A stretch of DNA of 64,000 nucleotides from Deltaproteobacteria bacterium (GTDB lineage: Bacteria > Myxococcota > UBA727 > VGSZ01). The notes under the pieces are model-generated. The model worked only from the letters and a program-made list of their open reading frames with translations. It ran no database searches and was not told where the DNA came from. Where the stretch lies: contig JACOUT010000018.1 of NCBI GenBank assembly GCA_016177705.1, forward strand, positions 62,001 to 126,000, in the 5' to 3' direction. The position numbers and the translations under genes are program-made. Position 1 is the stretch's first letter; each line of letters begins with the position of its first letter. Below are positions 30,821 through 40,649 of this stretch, piece after piece.

Positions 30821-32955
30821 GGGCGCCTCGTCAGCCGGACGAACAACAGCGCGAGCGACATGGTCAGCGCGAACACCATCATCGAGAGCACCGCGCCCTC
30901 ACCGAAGCGCAGCTTGCGCAAGATGGCGTCGAAGGTCAGCAGCGTGAGCGGCTCGGTGGCGGTACCGGGGCCCCCTCCGCTGAGCACCACCACCAGATCA
31001 AAGACACGCACGGCGTCGAGCGCGCGGAACACCACGGCGGCGACGAGCGCTGGCGCCAACAGCGGCAGGGTGATACGGGTCAGGCGCATCCACCAGGAGG
31101 CGCCGTCCATGCGCGCCGCCTCGTCGATGGACTCGTCGATGCCCGCGAGCCCCGCCAGCAACAGCAGGGCCACGAACGGCGTGGTCTTCCACACGTCGGC
31201 GAGCACCAGCGGGATCCACGCGAGCAGCGGGTCCGAGAGCATGGAGGCCTCGGCCGGCGCGGTTGGGGTGAACAGGAAGCGCCACAGCACGCCGGCGACG
31301 ACGGTGGGCATGGCCCAGGGGACCAGCACCGAGCTGCGCACCAACCCGCGCGCAAAGACGGCGCGGTGCAGCGCGAGCGCGAGCACGAGGCCGAGCACGA
31401 TCTCGAGCGTCACCGTCGCACCCGCGAACCAGAGGGTGTGCCAGAGCGCGGAGACGAACCGCTCGCTCGAGAGCACCTCGAGATAACCGTCCAGCCCCAC
31501 GAAGGGGGCGCCGCGCCATGGCGAGCGCAGGTCGCGGTCGTGCAGTGACTCCCACGCGGTGAGCGCGAGCGGCACCGCCGCGCACAGCGCCATGGTGGCG
31601 AGGGCCGGCAACGCCAACATCCACGAGACCCTGTGTTCGCCGCGCAGAGTGTAGGCGGCGAAGGCGAGCGTGCCGATGGCGAGCAGCACCAGGAGCACGC
31701 GCACCGGGGGCGCGGGCATGGGCCTTCGGAGGTCGGCAGGCGGCGTCGCCGAGGAGCGAGCGTCCATCAGCGCGCGCAACTCGCGCGCGGCGTCTTGCAG
31801 CGCCGCGGTCGCGCTCGCCTGCGAGGTCAGGGCCCGGTGCAGGTGCACCTGGAGCAGCGACGACAGCTCCGTGTAGATGGGCGTCACCGGCCGCGGCACG
31901 GCGCCCTCGATGATGACGCGCGCCACGTCGACGTCGACCGGCAGCGCCGCGGCCAGCGCGCCGTCACTCCGGTAGAGCGAACGGCGCGGCGGGTACTGGC
32001 CCGCACGGCGGGCTCGCTCGAGCAGCGCTTCCTCGGAGGTAAGGAAGGAGACCAGACGCGCTGCCTGCTCAGGCCGGCTGGAGCGCGCGTTGATGGCGAG
32101 GGCGGCGCCGCCGAGCGTCGCGGTAGCGCGCCCTCCCTCAACGTGTGGCATCGGCGACACGGCCCAGCGGCCGCGCACCCTGGAGGTGTCCTCGTCGAGC
32201 AGGGCAGCGGCGTACGGCCAGTTGCGCATCAGGCGTGCCTGACCGTTCTGGAACGCGAAGCGCGCGTCCTCCTCCTGCATCGCGACCACGCGGGCCGGCG
32301 AGGTCGTGCCCACCCAGCGGCGCATGGTGTCGAGCGCGCGGATCGCCTCGGGGGAGTCCACCACCACGCGGCCCTGCTCATCGAGGATGCGCCCACCATG
32401 GCCGCCGAGCACCTCGAGGAACACGCAGGTGAGCCCCTCGTAGCGCGCCCCCTGCCACACGAAGCCGCCAGCACCCGCAGAAGCCTCGAGCTCGGCGAAG
32501 GTGCGCGGCGCTGGCACGTCGTCGGCGCGGTACAGCATGCCGACGTCGACGAACCAGGGTGCCGCCCAGGAGCGTTCCTGCCAGGTGACACCTGCGCGCG
32601 CGCCCGCGAACAGATCGTCATCGAGCTCGACGGGCGCGAGGAAGCCGGCGCTCGCCAACTCCGCGGCCCACACCACGTCGATCTGAAGGACGTCGGGCTC
32701 GCTCGCGCCCGCGTTGAGCCACTGCACGTACAGCTGATGCCGCTCGTCGCCGGCGTCGGGGGTGCCGCGAATCGCCACGACCGCACCGGTCTCGCGCTCG
32801 AAACGACCGAGCAGGGCGCGCAGCACCACGCCCTCGGCGCCGACGTCGCTGGCGGCGATGACGAGGTCCGGCTTGGGGGGCGACGGCGCGCAGGCGATTG
32901 CGGTCGCCAGCGCCATCAGCAGCGGTGCGGTGGCCGCTCGCATGCGCGCGAACAT
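30817..32955 (-). CDS. Fused sugar-binding lipoprotein and MalF-type permease
   Basis: 712 aa. Residues 1-400: a lipoprotein signal (ATAIAC, Cys near 22) and a CUT1 extracellular solute-binding domain (VVLRALLGRFERETGAVVAI, YVQWLNAGASEPDVLQIDVVWAAEL, AGQYPPRRSLY). Residues about 420-712: a MalF-like permease with EAA loop DEAARMDGASWWMRLTRITLPLLAP. Binding protein and permease are normally separate genes; fusion tethers the receptor to its channel. No MalK-type ATPase lies nearby, so a chromosomal one must be shared. Confidence 0.9.
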   Translation of the reverse strand: MFARMRAATAPLLMALATAIACAPSPPKPDLVIAASDVGAEGVVLRALLGRFERETGAVVAIRGTPDAGDERHQLYVQWLNAGASEPDVLQIDVVWAAELASAGFLAPVELDDDLFAGARAGVTWQERSWAAPWFVDVGMLYRADDVPAPRTFAELEASAGAGGFVWQGARYEGLTCVFLEVLGGHGGRILDEQGRVVVDSPEAIRALDTMRRWVGTTSPARVVAMQEEDARFAFQNGQARLMRNWPYAAALLDEDTSRVRGRWAVSPMPHVEGGRATATLGGAALAINARSSRPEQAARLVSFLTSEEALLERARRAGQYPPRRSLYRSDGALAAALPVDVDVARVIIEGAVPRPVTPIYTELSSLLQVHLHRALTSQASATAALQDAARELRALMDARSSATPPADLRRPMPAPPVRVLLVLLAIGTLAFAAYTLRGEHRVSWMLALPALATMALCAAVPLALTAWESLHDRDLRSPWRGAPFVGLDGYLEVLSSERFVSALWHTLWFAGATVTLEIVLGLVLALALHRAVFARGLVRSSVLVPWAMPTVVAGVLWRFLFTPTAPAEASMLSDPLLAWIPLVLADVWKTTPFVALLLLAGLAGIDESIDEAARMDGASWWMRLTRITLPLLAPALVAAVVFRALDAVRVFDLVVVLSGGGPGTATEPLTLLTFDAILRKLRFGEGAVLSMMVFALTMSLALLFVRLTRRP

Positions 32956-32983
32956 AGCGGTTCCGCCGCCCGATACGCTGGCA

Positions 32984-34438
32984 TCAATTGGATGCCTGAT
33001 TCGCAGGGGTCCGGCGAGGGGTGACCGCGTCGGTGAAGGGCAGCGTGAAGTGGAACGTCGCGCCGCTGCCTAGCTGGCTCTCGGCCCAGATGCGTCCACC
33101 GTGAGCCTCCACGATGCCCTTCGCGATGAACAGGCCCAGCCCGGTGCCCTTGATCCCGCCCGCGTCGGCCTTCCAGAACCGGTCGAACACGTGAGGAAGA
33201 TGAGCGGGGACGATGCCCGGCCCCGTGTCGGCGACCGAGAAGCGCACTTCGCCGCCGGTGCGCTCTGCGGCCACCGTGATCTTGCCCCGCTCGAAGGTGA
33301 ACTTGATTGCGTTGCCGACGAGGTTCGTGAGCACCTGCCCGACGCGAGATCGGTCCGCCATCACCGCGAGGCCCGCTTGTGCTGCGCGCGCCTCGACGCG
33401 AATCGACTTCGGCGTCGCCAGACCCTCGAAGGTCGTGGCCGCTTCGCGCAGCATCTCCTCCACGTCGCATGGCGCCGGGCTCACCGAGAACTTGCCCGAC
33501 TCGATGCTCGCTGCGTCGAGGAGGCTCTTGACGATGTCCTCCATGCGCATCGCGATGCGTACGATCGCTTCCGCGCTGGCTCGCAGGCTCTCGCCAGCGA
33601 TCGCCTTGCTGAGCACGCCTGCCCTGATCGCGATAGCGCTGAGCGGGCTGCGAAGGTCGTGGGCGACGATGCCGAGGAGCTGATCGCGCGCCGCCAGCGC
33701 CCGGCTGGCCGCGCGCCCAGCGTCTCGCTCGTGCCGGTGCACGTTCGCGAGATGCCGGCCCATCAGCAGTGCGAGCACGGCGCTGACGACGAGCGCCAGC
33801 GCCAACGCCATGCCCGAGATCAATGCCGCGCTGGAGGTCGCCGCCCGCCTCTCCTCGGACTCTCCTCGCAGCCGCCTCTCTTTGTGGGCAACGAACGAGT
33901 CGATCGCCTCGCTCAGCGACCGGCGCTTGGGTACGACGTCCCGCACGAACAGCCGCCGGATCTCCGCGGATGCAGCGCCGTCGGCGCTCACGACCAGCGC
34001 GGCGTGCTGCGTCCGCGTGTAGTCGGCGGCCGCGCTCGCCACGCTCTCCAGGAGCCCAGCGCCTTCCTGCAAAGTGACCCGCTGCCGTAGATCGCCGTAG
34101 GCCCGATCGAAGGCGAGTTCCGCCTCCTCGAGGCGCTCGAGGAAGTGGGGGTCTCGGGTGAGCAGGTACCCCCGGCCGGCAGCCGCCTCGGCGTCTTCGG
34201 CCGAGCGCAGGCGTTCTGCGAGGATGACGTCCTCCACATCCAGCCGTTGGGAGCGTTCGTGCTCCTCCACAACCCGGGCGAGCGAGCGGACGGTTGCTAC
34301 CCCGGTCCCGCCAAGCACCGTCAGCACCAGACCAAACCCGATGGCCAGCTTGACCGCAAAGCCCAGGCGCGGACGAGGCGCACCGCTCCCCGCATCAGGC
34401 AAAAACGGTTGCCGCAGCGGTGACTTGCCAGCGGTCAT
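32984..34438 (-). CDS. Membrane sensor histidine kinase with CHASE3-like sensor
   Basis: 484 aa. A first TM helix (about 28-48), a periplasmic helical CHASE3-like domain (about 52-195), a second TM (203-226), then HisKA with GIVAHDLRSPLSAI (phospho-acceptor His260), and HATPase with NLVGNAIKF, DTGPGI and GTGLGLFIAKGI. All catalytic boxes are intact. No response regulator is in the island, so it is an orphan kinase. It precedes the sugar importer by 28 bp and is likely its co-transcribed sensor. Confidence 0.93.
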   Translation of the reverse strand: MTAGKSPLRQPFLPDAGSGAPRPRLGFAVKLAIGFGLVLTVLGGTGVATVRSLARVVEEHERSQRLDVEDVILAERLRSAEDAEAAAGRGYLLTRDPHFLERLEEAELAFDRAYGDLRQRVTLQEGAGLLESVASAAADYTRTQHAALVVSADGAASAEIRRLFVRDVVPKRRSLSEAIDSFVAHKERRLRGESEERRAATSSAALISGMALALALVVSAVLALLMGRHLANVHRHERDAGRAASRALAARDQLLGIVAHDLRSPLSAIAIRAGVLSKAIAGESLRASAEAIVRIAMRMEDIVKSLLDAASIESGKFSVSPAPCDVEEMLREAATTFEGLATPKSIRVEARAAQAGLAVMADRSRVGQVLTNLVGNAIKFTFERGKITVAAERTGGEVRFSVADTGPGIVPAHLPHVFDRFWKADAGGIKGTGLGLFIAKGIVEAHGGRIWAESQLGSGATFHFTLPFTDAVTPRRTPANQASN

Positions 34439-34579
34439 GAGCGCCTCGCGGCCAGCTTCGTTCCATCAACCAGCGACTGCGCCACCGCATTCCCCGCTGC
34501 GACCTGTCGAGTGACGGAACCGGTGGCTGTGCCGCTGGCGCCCCCCGTCACAGATGGCCGCACCCGCGCGCCGGTGGCC

Positions 34580-36271
34580 TCACGTCCCGCCGAGCGCGCC
34601 AATCAACTGGGGCGCAGCGACGCCGCGCGCCACGAGCGCGACGGCCAGCGCCTTCTTCACGTCGAGCGCGCGCCCGCCTCGTCGTCGCTCCTGGTAGGCG
34701 CGCTCAAAGTCCGGCTCGACGCGCAGGCGCCAGTTGTCATCCGACACCACCCCCGGTCGATTGTAGGTCTCCGTGTAGCCGAGCAGGTCCGAGAAGAAGA
34801 TCATGACGTTCTCCGCGGGCGACGCGAACAGCTCCGCCAGCATCGCCTGCGCGACGTCGCTCGGCGTCACCGGCCGCGCGCCGAGGCGCGCGGCCAAGAG
34901 CGCCGAGCGCACCGGCAGCATCCCCGCCCGCTGCCACTCCTCGACGACCGTCCAGATGGGCTTGGTGTCGTGGTTGCCGATCATGATCCAGTCGGCCGGC
35001 GCGGCGTTCTCGGCGCGATAGACGTCGCCGGCGTCGACCAGGCTCGCCTTCTGCGTCACCCGGAAGCGGCCGAGGCCGTGCCGGTGCATCACGCGCTGCA
35101 GGGGGTAGGGCAAAGTCGACAACACCTCGCAGAGCAGGTCGTCGACGCTGCGCCCGTGGCGGCGTGCGGCCGCCACCATGGCGTCGAGCACCACCCCGTA
35201 GCGCGCCACCTGACCCTCATCGAGCTCGCGCACCCAGCCGTCGTCCCAGCGCCGCCTCGCACCGTCGAGCTGCGCGGCGCGCGCGATCGAGAAGCGGCCA
35301 AGAGCCGGGTGGTCATTGAGATCGGGCGAGGAGAACAGTCGCGCGCCCCGTTGCACGGCCCCGAAAGGGTCGGCGTCGCTCGGTAGGTAGACCCACGGGT
35401 CGCAGTGACCGTGCGGGTGATCGATGCGCACGCCATCGTAAAGCGCCAACATCCGATCCATGCGCATCGCCACGAACTGCAGCGCCGGGCCCGGCGCATC
35501 GACGTCGCCATACTGCGCGGGATCGAGCACGCCGTAGCCCCACGGCTGCCCCTCGGGGTTGGTGCGCGACGGTGGGGCGCCCATTCGATAGGGCTCGAGC
35601 AGCAGGCCGCGCCGCGCACGAACGTCGACGGGCGACAGCCCGATCTGCAAGTCCCCGTACAGCCTCAAGCGCAGGGCCGCGCAGCGCTCCCGCAGGCGCA
35701 GGTGCTCTCGCTCGGCAAGAAACTGCGCCAACACGTACTCATCCACGTCGGCGGAACGGCCGTCGAGCGCGGCGGCGCAGCGCGCATCGTCGTCGAGCCA
35801 CGCGGCGTTGCGCGCACGATAGGAGCGGAGCGCCTCGTGATCCGTGAAACGCGCGCGCGCCTCCGTAAGGAGCGCGCGCATCGCGTCGTGCGCGAACGCG
35901 GGGTCAGCGCGCCGTTCGCTCCCCGCGGGCCGCGCCGCCACCAGCGCGTCGACAGTGTCGGCGCGCACCAGCCCGTCGTCCACCAAGGAGCGCGGGGCGA
36001 TGGTCAGCGGGCTACGCGACAACGCGGTGCCGTCGTAGGGTGAGGGGTTGAACGCGGTGGTGGCGCCCTGCGGACCGAGCTGCACCGCGGTGAAGCCCTG
36101 GGCCGCCGCGAAGTCGAGGAAGCGCGCGGCGCCAAGGGTGGTGGCGGCGCCCTGACCGATGTCGTCGCGAGCGTCGGCAGGGAAGCTCGGGTCGTGGATT
36201 GACAGCACGAGCTTGCGCTTGCCGAGGAGCGCGAGCGCTGCATCGATGGCCGGGCGATCGTCCTCCATCAT
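34580..36271 (-). CDS. GH77-like 4-alpha-glucanotransferase (MalQ family, divergent)
   Basis: 563 aa. GH77 landmarks can be traced: QLGPQGATTAFNPSPYDG near the start, YGDLQIGLSPVDV, EGQPWGYGVLDPAQY, the nucleophile region GVRIDHPHG, CEVLSTLP (candidate acid/base Glu) and IGNHDTKPIW (third acidic residue). Wording is divergent from E. coli MalQ, so activity may be shifted. Family enzymes move glucan chains between maltodextrins. It is divergent from the maltokinase gene across an eleven-base gap, implying a shared regulatory region or overlapping promoters. Confidence 0.8.
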   Translation of the reverse strand: MMEDDRPAIDAALALLGKRKLVLSIHDPSFPADARDDIGQGAATTLGAARFLDFAAAQGFTAVQLGPQGATTAFNPSPYDGTALSRSPLTIAPRSLVDDGLVRADTVDALVAARPAGSERRADPAFAHDAMRALLTEARARFTDHEALRSYRARNAAWLDDDARCAAALDGRSADVDEYVLAQFLAEREHLRLRERCAALRLRLYGDLQIGLSPVDVRARRGLLLEPYRMGAPPSRTNPEGQPWGYGVLDPAQYGDVDAPGPALQFVAMRMDRMLALYDGVRIDHPHGHCDPWVYLPSDADPFGAVQRGARLFSSPDLNDHPALGRFSIARAAQLDGARRRWDDGWVRELDEGQVARYGVVLDAMVAAARRHGRSVDDLLCEVLSTLPYPLQRVMHRHGLGRFRVTQKASLVDAGDVYRAENAAPADWIMIGNHDTKPIWTVVEEWQRAGMLPVRSALLAARLGARPVTPSDVAQAMLAELFASPAENVMIFFSDLLGYTETYNRPGVVSDDNWRLRVEPDFERAYQERRRGGRALDVKKALAVALVARGVAAPQLIGALGGT

Positions 36272-36282
36272 CTCCGTCTATC

Positions 36283-37617
36283 ATGGCAAGGATGACGCCG
36301 CTGACGCCCGCCTCGACAAGCCGCTTCTTCGAGCAGCAGCACCACGCCCAGTGGTTCACCGGCAGGGATCGGCCGATCGCGAAGGTCGAGGCTCTCGCCG
36401 AGGTGGAGCTGGCGCCTGGTCTTCGCCTCGCGGTCCTCGACGTCCATTACCAGGATGGAGGCCGTGAAACCTACCACGCGCCGCTCACGGTCGACGCAGG
36501 AGCCGCCGACGCTGTCGGCGACGCGCTCGACGATCCGCGGTGCGCGCGTGCCATGGTGGCTGCCATTCGCGCCGGCGCATCCCTCGGCGGCGGGGTCGTC
36601 GGGATGCCCACGCCCGGCTCGGCCATCCCCGACGTCGAGCAGGCCGCGGTCAGTCGCATCGGTGGGCCGCAGTCGAACACGTCGCTGCGCCTCGGTGACG
36701 CTGTGCTGCTCAAGGTGCTGAGGAAGCCCGAGCGCGGCATATCCATCGAACGAGAGATCGGCGCCTACCTGGCCGCGCGCGGCTACGCGAACACTCCGCG
36801 CCTGCTCGGCGCGCTCGCGTTTCAAGACATGACGCTGGCGCTCGCCTTTCAGTACGAGGCCAACGACGGCGACGGCTGGTCCCATGCGCTCGCCCGTCTG
36901 GCCGCGCGCGCGGCAGCGACGCTCGTCGAGGACGCAGCGCTCTTGGGGCGACGCATCGGCGAGCTGCACGCAGCCCTCGGCGCCAAGACGAGCGACGACG
37001 CCTTCCAGCCCGCGCCGATCGCTCGCGCCGACCTGCACGCCTGGGCCGCTGCGCTGCGCCGCGAGGTCGACGACACCATCGCGGTGGCGAGGGGCGCTGC
37101 GCCAACCGTCGCCGGTGCGCTGTTGGATGCGCGCGCCGGCCTGCTGGCGCGCGCCGACGCGCTCACGCGCGTCGAACCGTCAGGGATGAAGACGCGAATC
37201 CATGGCGACCTGCACCTCGGTCAGGTGTTGGTGAGAGACGGCGACTTCCTGGTGCTTGACTTCGAGGGCGAGCCGGCGCGCCCAAAGGACGAGCGCCGGG
37301 CGAAATTCACGCCGCTGCGCGATGTCGCCGGCATGGTGCGCTCGTTCGCCTACGCGGCCGCGGAGTCGTCGCGCCGCGGCGTCGACGTGCCGAGCGGCCT
37401 CGCGGCGCGCGCATCGGCGGCGCTCATCGACGCGCACCAGCGCACGCTCGCCGCCACGGCGCTGCTGCCGTCGACTTCTGCGGCCTTCGATGCGCTGCTG
37501 TCATGCAGCGAGCTGCAGAAGGCGCTGTACGAGGTGCGCTACGAGATCGCGCATCGGCCTGGCTGGGTCGCCATCCCCGTGGCGCGCATCGTCGAGCTTG
37601 CCGGCGCGGTTGCGTAA
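36283..37617 (+). CDS. mak: Maltokinase (Mak/Pep2-type)
   Basis: 444 aa kinase of the aminoglycoside-phosphotransferase fold. GGPQSNTSLRLGDAVLLKVLRK carries the nucleotide-binding loop, IHGDLHLGQVLV the catalytic Asp, and FLVLDFEGEPARPKDERRAK the metal site; these are hallmark maltokinase motifs. It would make maltose 1-phosphate from maltose and ATP. In actinobacteria this links TreS to GlgE for alpha-glucan synthesis; TreS is in this island but no GlgE is seen. ATG 36283 or 36292 are both possible. Confidence 0.9.
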   Translation: MARMTPLTPASTSRFFEQQHHAQWFTGRDRPIAKVEALAEVELAPGLRLAVLDVHYQDGGRETYHAPLTVDAGAADAVGDALDDPRCARAMVAAIRAGASLGGGVVGMPTPGSAIPDVEQAAVSRIGGPQSNTSLRLGDAVLLKVLRKPERGISIEREIGAYLAARGYANTPRLLGALAFQDMTLALAFQYEANDGDGWSHALARLAARAAATLVEDAALLGRRIGELHAALGAKTSDDAFQPAPIARADLHAWAAALRREVDDTIAVARGAAPTVAGALLDARAGLLARADALTRVEPSGMKTRIHGDLHLGQVLVRDGDFLVLDFEGEPARPKDERRAKFTPLRDVAGMVRSFAYAAAESSRRGVDVPSGLAARASAALIDAHQRTLAATALLPSTSAAFDALLSCSELQKALYEVRYEIAHRPGWVAIPVARIVELAGAVA

Positions 37618-37733
37618 TCCGCCGCGGCACGGCGTCGTGGTCGAGCACCGCGCCACGTCGGGCCGGGGGTGCCTCCGGTGCCGCGCGGCGAATTCCGTCC
37701 TCTGTCGGGGATGGCCAATGCTAAACGGACCGC

Positions 37734-39920
37734 ATGGGACGCGTGCTCATCGTTTCCAATCGCCTGCCCATCACCGTCAGCCGTGAAGGCGGCGAGCTGC
37801 GCGTGGAGCGCAGCAGCGGCGGGCTCGCCACCGGGCTGAAGCCGCTGCACGAACGTGGCGGGGGGGTCTGGGTCGGCTGGCCTGGCATCTTCGGCGAGGC
37901 CACCAACGAGGAGCGCGAGGCCCTCGACAAGACGTTCGACGGGCTCGGGGTCGCGCCCGTCACCCTCACCGCCGACGATGTAGAGAAGTACTACGAGGGA
38001 TACGCCAACAGCGTGCTGTGGCCGGCCTTCCATTCGTTCACCGGGCAGCTCCCGCTCGAGATCGTGGGCTTCGACACCTACGAGGCGGTGAACCGCCGCT
38101 TCGCAGACGAGGTCGTGGCGCGGCACCGCCCCAGCGACACGGTGTGGGTGCACGACTATCAGCTCATGCTGGTACCGCAGATGATCCGCGAGCGCTTGCC
38201 CGAAGCGCGCATCGGCTTCTTCCTGCACATCCCCTTTCCACCATCCGACATCTTCTCGACGCTGCCGAATCGTGAGGAAATCCTCGCTGGTCTGTTGGGC
38301 GCCGACCTGATCGGCTTTCACACTGCGTCGTACATGCGGAACTTCGCGTCGTCGGTGCTGCGCTGGCTTGGCGCTACCACCGACGTCGACTCCGTCTCTT
38401 GGCACGGGCGGGTGAGCGTCATGGGCGCCTTCCCCATGGGGGTCGACGCGAACGCGTTCGGCGCGCTCGGCCGGAGCGAGCCGATCAAGCGCCTCGCCGC
38501 CGAGGTGCGCGGCGCCGGCGAGGAGAGGTTGCTCGTCGGCATCGATCGCCTCGACTACACCAAAGGCATCCCGCGACGACTGCTCGCCTACGAGCGGCTC
38601 CTCGAGGAGCATCCGGAGCTCCATGGCAAGGTGCGTTTGGTGCAGGTCGCGGTGCCCTCGCGCATCCGGGTGGAGGCCTACGCCGAGTTCCGCCACCAAC
38701 TCGATGCGCTGGTGGGACGCATCAACGGCCGCTTCGGCACGGTGCGCTGGGCGCCGGTCCACTACGTCTTTCGTAACCTCCCTCCCGACGAGGTAGCTGC
38801 GCTCTACGTCGCCGCCGACACGATGCTGGTAACGCCGCTGCGCGACGGCATGAACCTGGTCGCGAAGGAGTTCATCGCCACCCGGGTCGACGGCACCGGT
38901 GCCTTGGTGCTGAGCGAGTTCACGGGCGCCGCGTCCGAGCTCGCCGAGGCCATCCACGTCAACCCGTACGATGTCGCGGGCATGGCCCAGGCCATTCACC
39001 GCGCGCTCACCATGAGCGCACGCGAGCGCATCACCCGCATGACCGGCCTGCGCCAACGGGTCACCAAGTACAACGACGACTGGTGGAGCCGCACCTTCAT
39101 GGAGACGCTCGAGACGGTGAGCGCGCGGGCCGAGCACCGCCCCGTCGGCTACACGCCGGCCGCCGACATCAAGGCCGCTGTCGACGAGCTCCGCAGCGCC
39201 GAGCGCCTGGTCTTGATGACGGACTACGACGGCACGCTGGTCCCCATCGCCCCCACTCCGGATCTCGCGCAACCGGACTCCGAACTGCGCGACTTGCTGG
39301 CCCGTCTGACCCGCCGCGCCGGCCTCGAGCTGCACGTCATCAGCGGGAGGGGACGCGATGTCCTCGAGGACTGGTTCGGTGGACTCTCGCTGCACCTGCA
39401 CGCGGAGCACGGCGCGTTTTCGCGCGACCCCGCCGGGCAGTGGAGCTCAATCGAGCAGCTCGGCGACGAGTGGCGCCGGCCGGCGCTCGAGATCCTGGAG
39501 GAGTTCGCCGCGCGCACCCCCGGTTCGCTCGTCGAACAGAAACGGTCGGGCATCGCCTGGCACTACCGGATGGCGGACGCGGAGTTCGGCGCCCGTCAAG
39601 CGAAGGAGCTGGTCGTTCACGTCACCGCCATGCTGTCGAACGCACCGGTCGAGGTTCTCTCGGGCGACAAGGTGGTCGAGCTACGGCCGCACGGCGCCAA
39701 CAAGGGTCGCGTGGCCGCGCAAATCCTGCGTGGCATGCCGGCAGGGGCCAAGGTGGCGGCCTTCGGGGACGATCGCACCGACGAGGATCTCTTCAGCGCC
39801 ATCAAGTCGGTCGGGGCCACATTCCATGTCGGCCCGTCGATGAGCGGCGCGACCTACCGGCTGCGCGGAGTGAATGACGTACGTCGCCTCTTGTCGACGC
39901 TGGCCGAAGACGCAGCCTGA
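37734..39920 (+). CDS. otsAB: Fused trehalose-6-phosphate synthase/phosphatase
   Basis: 728 aa two-domain enzyme. Residues about 1-465 are a GT20 synthase (VHDYQLMLVPQMIRERLP, FLHIPFPPSDIFSTLPNREEIL, DRLDYTKGIPRRLLAYERLL, RDGMNLVAKEF) making trehalose 6-phosphate from UDP-glucose and glucose 6-phosphate. Residues about 490-725 are a HAD phosphatase (MTDYDGTLVP nucleophile motif, GDDRTDEDLF metal motif) producing trehalose. The fusion lets one gene do the whole pathway. It follows the maltokinase by 116 bp. Confidence 0.95.
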   Translation: MGRVLIVSNRLPITVSREGGELRVERSSGGLATGLKPLHERGGGVWVGWPGIFGEATNEEREALDKTFDGLGVAPVTLTADDVEKYYEGYANSVLWPAFHSFTGQLPLEIVGFDTYEAVNRRFADEVVARHRPSDTVWVHDYQLMLVPQMIRERLPEARIGFFLHIPFPPSDIFSTLPNREEILAGLLGADLIGFHTASYMRNFASSVLRWLGATTDVDSVSWHGRVSVMGAFPMGVDANAFGALGRSEPIKRLAAEVRGAGEERLLVGIDRLDYTKGIPRRLLAYERLLEEHPELHGKVRLVQVAVPSRIRVEAYAEFRHQLDALVGRINGRFGTVRWAPVHYVFRNLPPDEVAALYVAADTMLVTPLRDGMNLVAKEFIATRVDGTGALVLSEFTGAASELAEAIHVNPYDVAGMAQAIHRALTMSARERITRMTGLRQRVTKYNDDWWSRTFMETLETVSARAEHRPVGYTPAADIKAAVDELRSAERLVLMTDYDGTLVPIAPTPDLAQPDSELRDLLARLTRRAGLELHVISGRGRDVLEDWFGGLSLHLHAEHGAFSRDPAGQWSSIEQLGDEWRRPALEILEEFAARTPGSLVEQKRSGIAWHYRMADAEFGARQAKELVVHVTAMLSNAPVEVLSGDKVVELRPHGANKGRVAAQILRGMPAGAKVAAFGDDRTDEDLFSAIKSVGATFHVGPSMSGATYRLRGVNDVRRLLSTLAEDAA

Positions 39921-39947
39921 TCGCGGCTCGGAATATTCGTCACCGGC

Positions 39948-40649
39948 TCACAGGTGAGACGGCTCGTCGTCGCGCGGCTTCTTGGCGAGCAGCTTCTCCT
40001 CGAGGTAGCGCCGCGCGACATGGCGGCCGCCGAGGCCGAAGGCGAGCGCGCCCGCCAGCATCACCGCGCCGAAGGTGATGGCGAACCCGGTCTGCACGAC
40101 CTGCGCGCCAATGCCGATCTGGTCGAGCCCGATCGCCACCGACGCCAACAGCACCATCGCCCGCACCAAGGCAGCCAGCAGGGGCGCGCCCTCGATCCGC
40201 ATGTTGACGGCCGCAAGCAGCACGAGGCGCCACAAGAAGTTCGCGATGCCAAACCCGATCAGCACGACGACCATCGCCGCGAGGAGGCGCGGCAGGAAGC
40301 GCATCAGGTCCGCCGCGAGCGTCTCGGCGCCACCGATGCCGGCGGCTTGCAGGGCCAGGAGGGCGAAGCCGACGAAGGTCAGCCAGAGGGCCACCGTGCC
40401 GAGCAGCGCGTCGGGCTTCTCGACGCCCACCTTCTGCAGCGCCGCGCCAGCGCCGGTTCGCTCGAGCGCGCGTCCCAGTCGCAGCAGGCGGGCCAGCCAC
40501 CTCACGACCCGTTGCATCACGAGCGCCGCCAACAGGCCGACGAACAGGATCACCAGCATCGACAGAAGGCGCGGCAGGAACGCGAGCAGCGCATCGATGA
40601 AGCCCGATACCGTCGTCGACAACACTTCGAGCAGTCGTTCGCCCATCAT
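39948..40649 (-). CDS. CmpX/MscS-related membrane protein (conserved TM-helix repeats)
   Basis: 233 aa with about five to six helices. The repeated pattern LLAAMVVVLIGFGIANFLWRLV and GAVMLAGALAFGLGGRHVARRYLEE matches the conserved TM-helix repeat of CmpX/YnaI-like mechanosensitive-channel relatives. There is no MscS beta domain. Members influence membrane tension responses and channel activity. Its start overlaps the glycosyltransferase stop by four bases, as the last gene of a TreS-glycosyltransferase-channel operon. Confidence 0.78.
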   Translation of the reverse strand: MMGERLLEVLSTTVSGFIDALLAFLPRLLSMLVILFVGLLAALVMQRVVRWLARLLRLGRALERTGAGAALQKVGVEKPDALLGTVALWLTFVGFALLALQAAGIGGAETLAADLMRFLPRLLAAMVVVLIGFGIANFLWRLVLLAAVNMRIEGAPLLAALVRAMVLLASVAIGLDQIGIGAQVVQTGFAITFGAVMLAGALAFGLGGRHVARRYLEEKLLAKKPRDDEPSHL

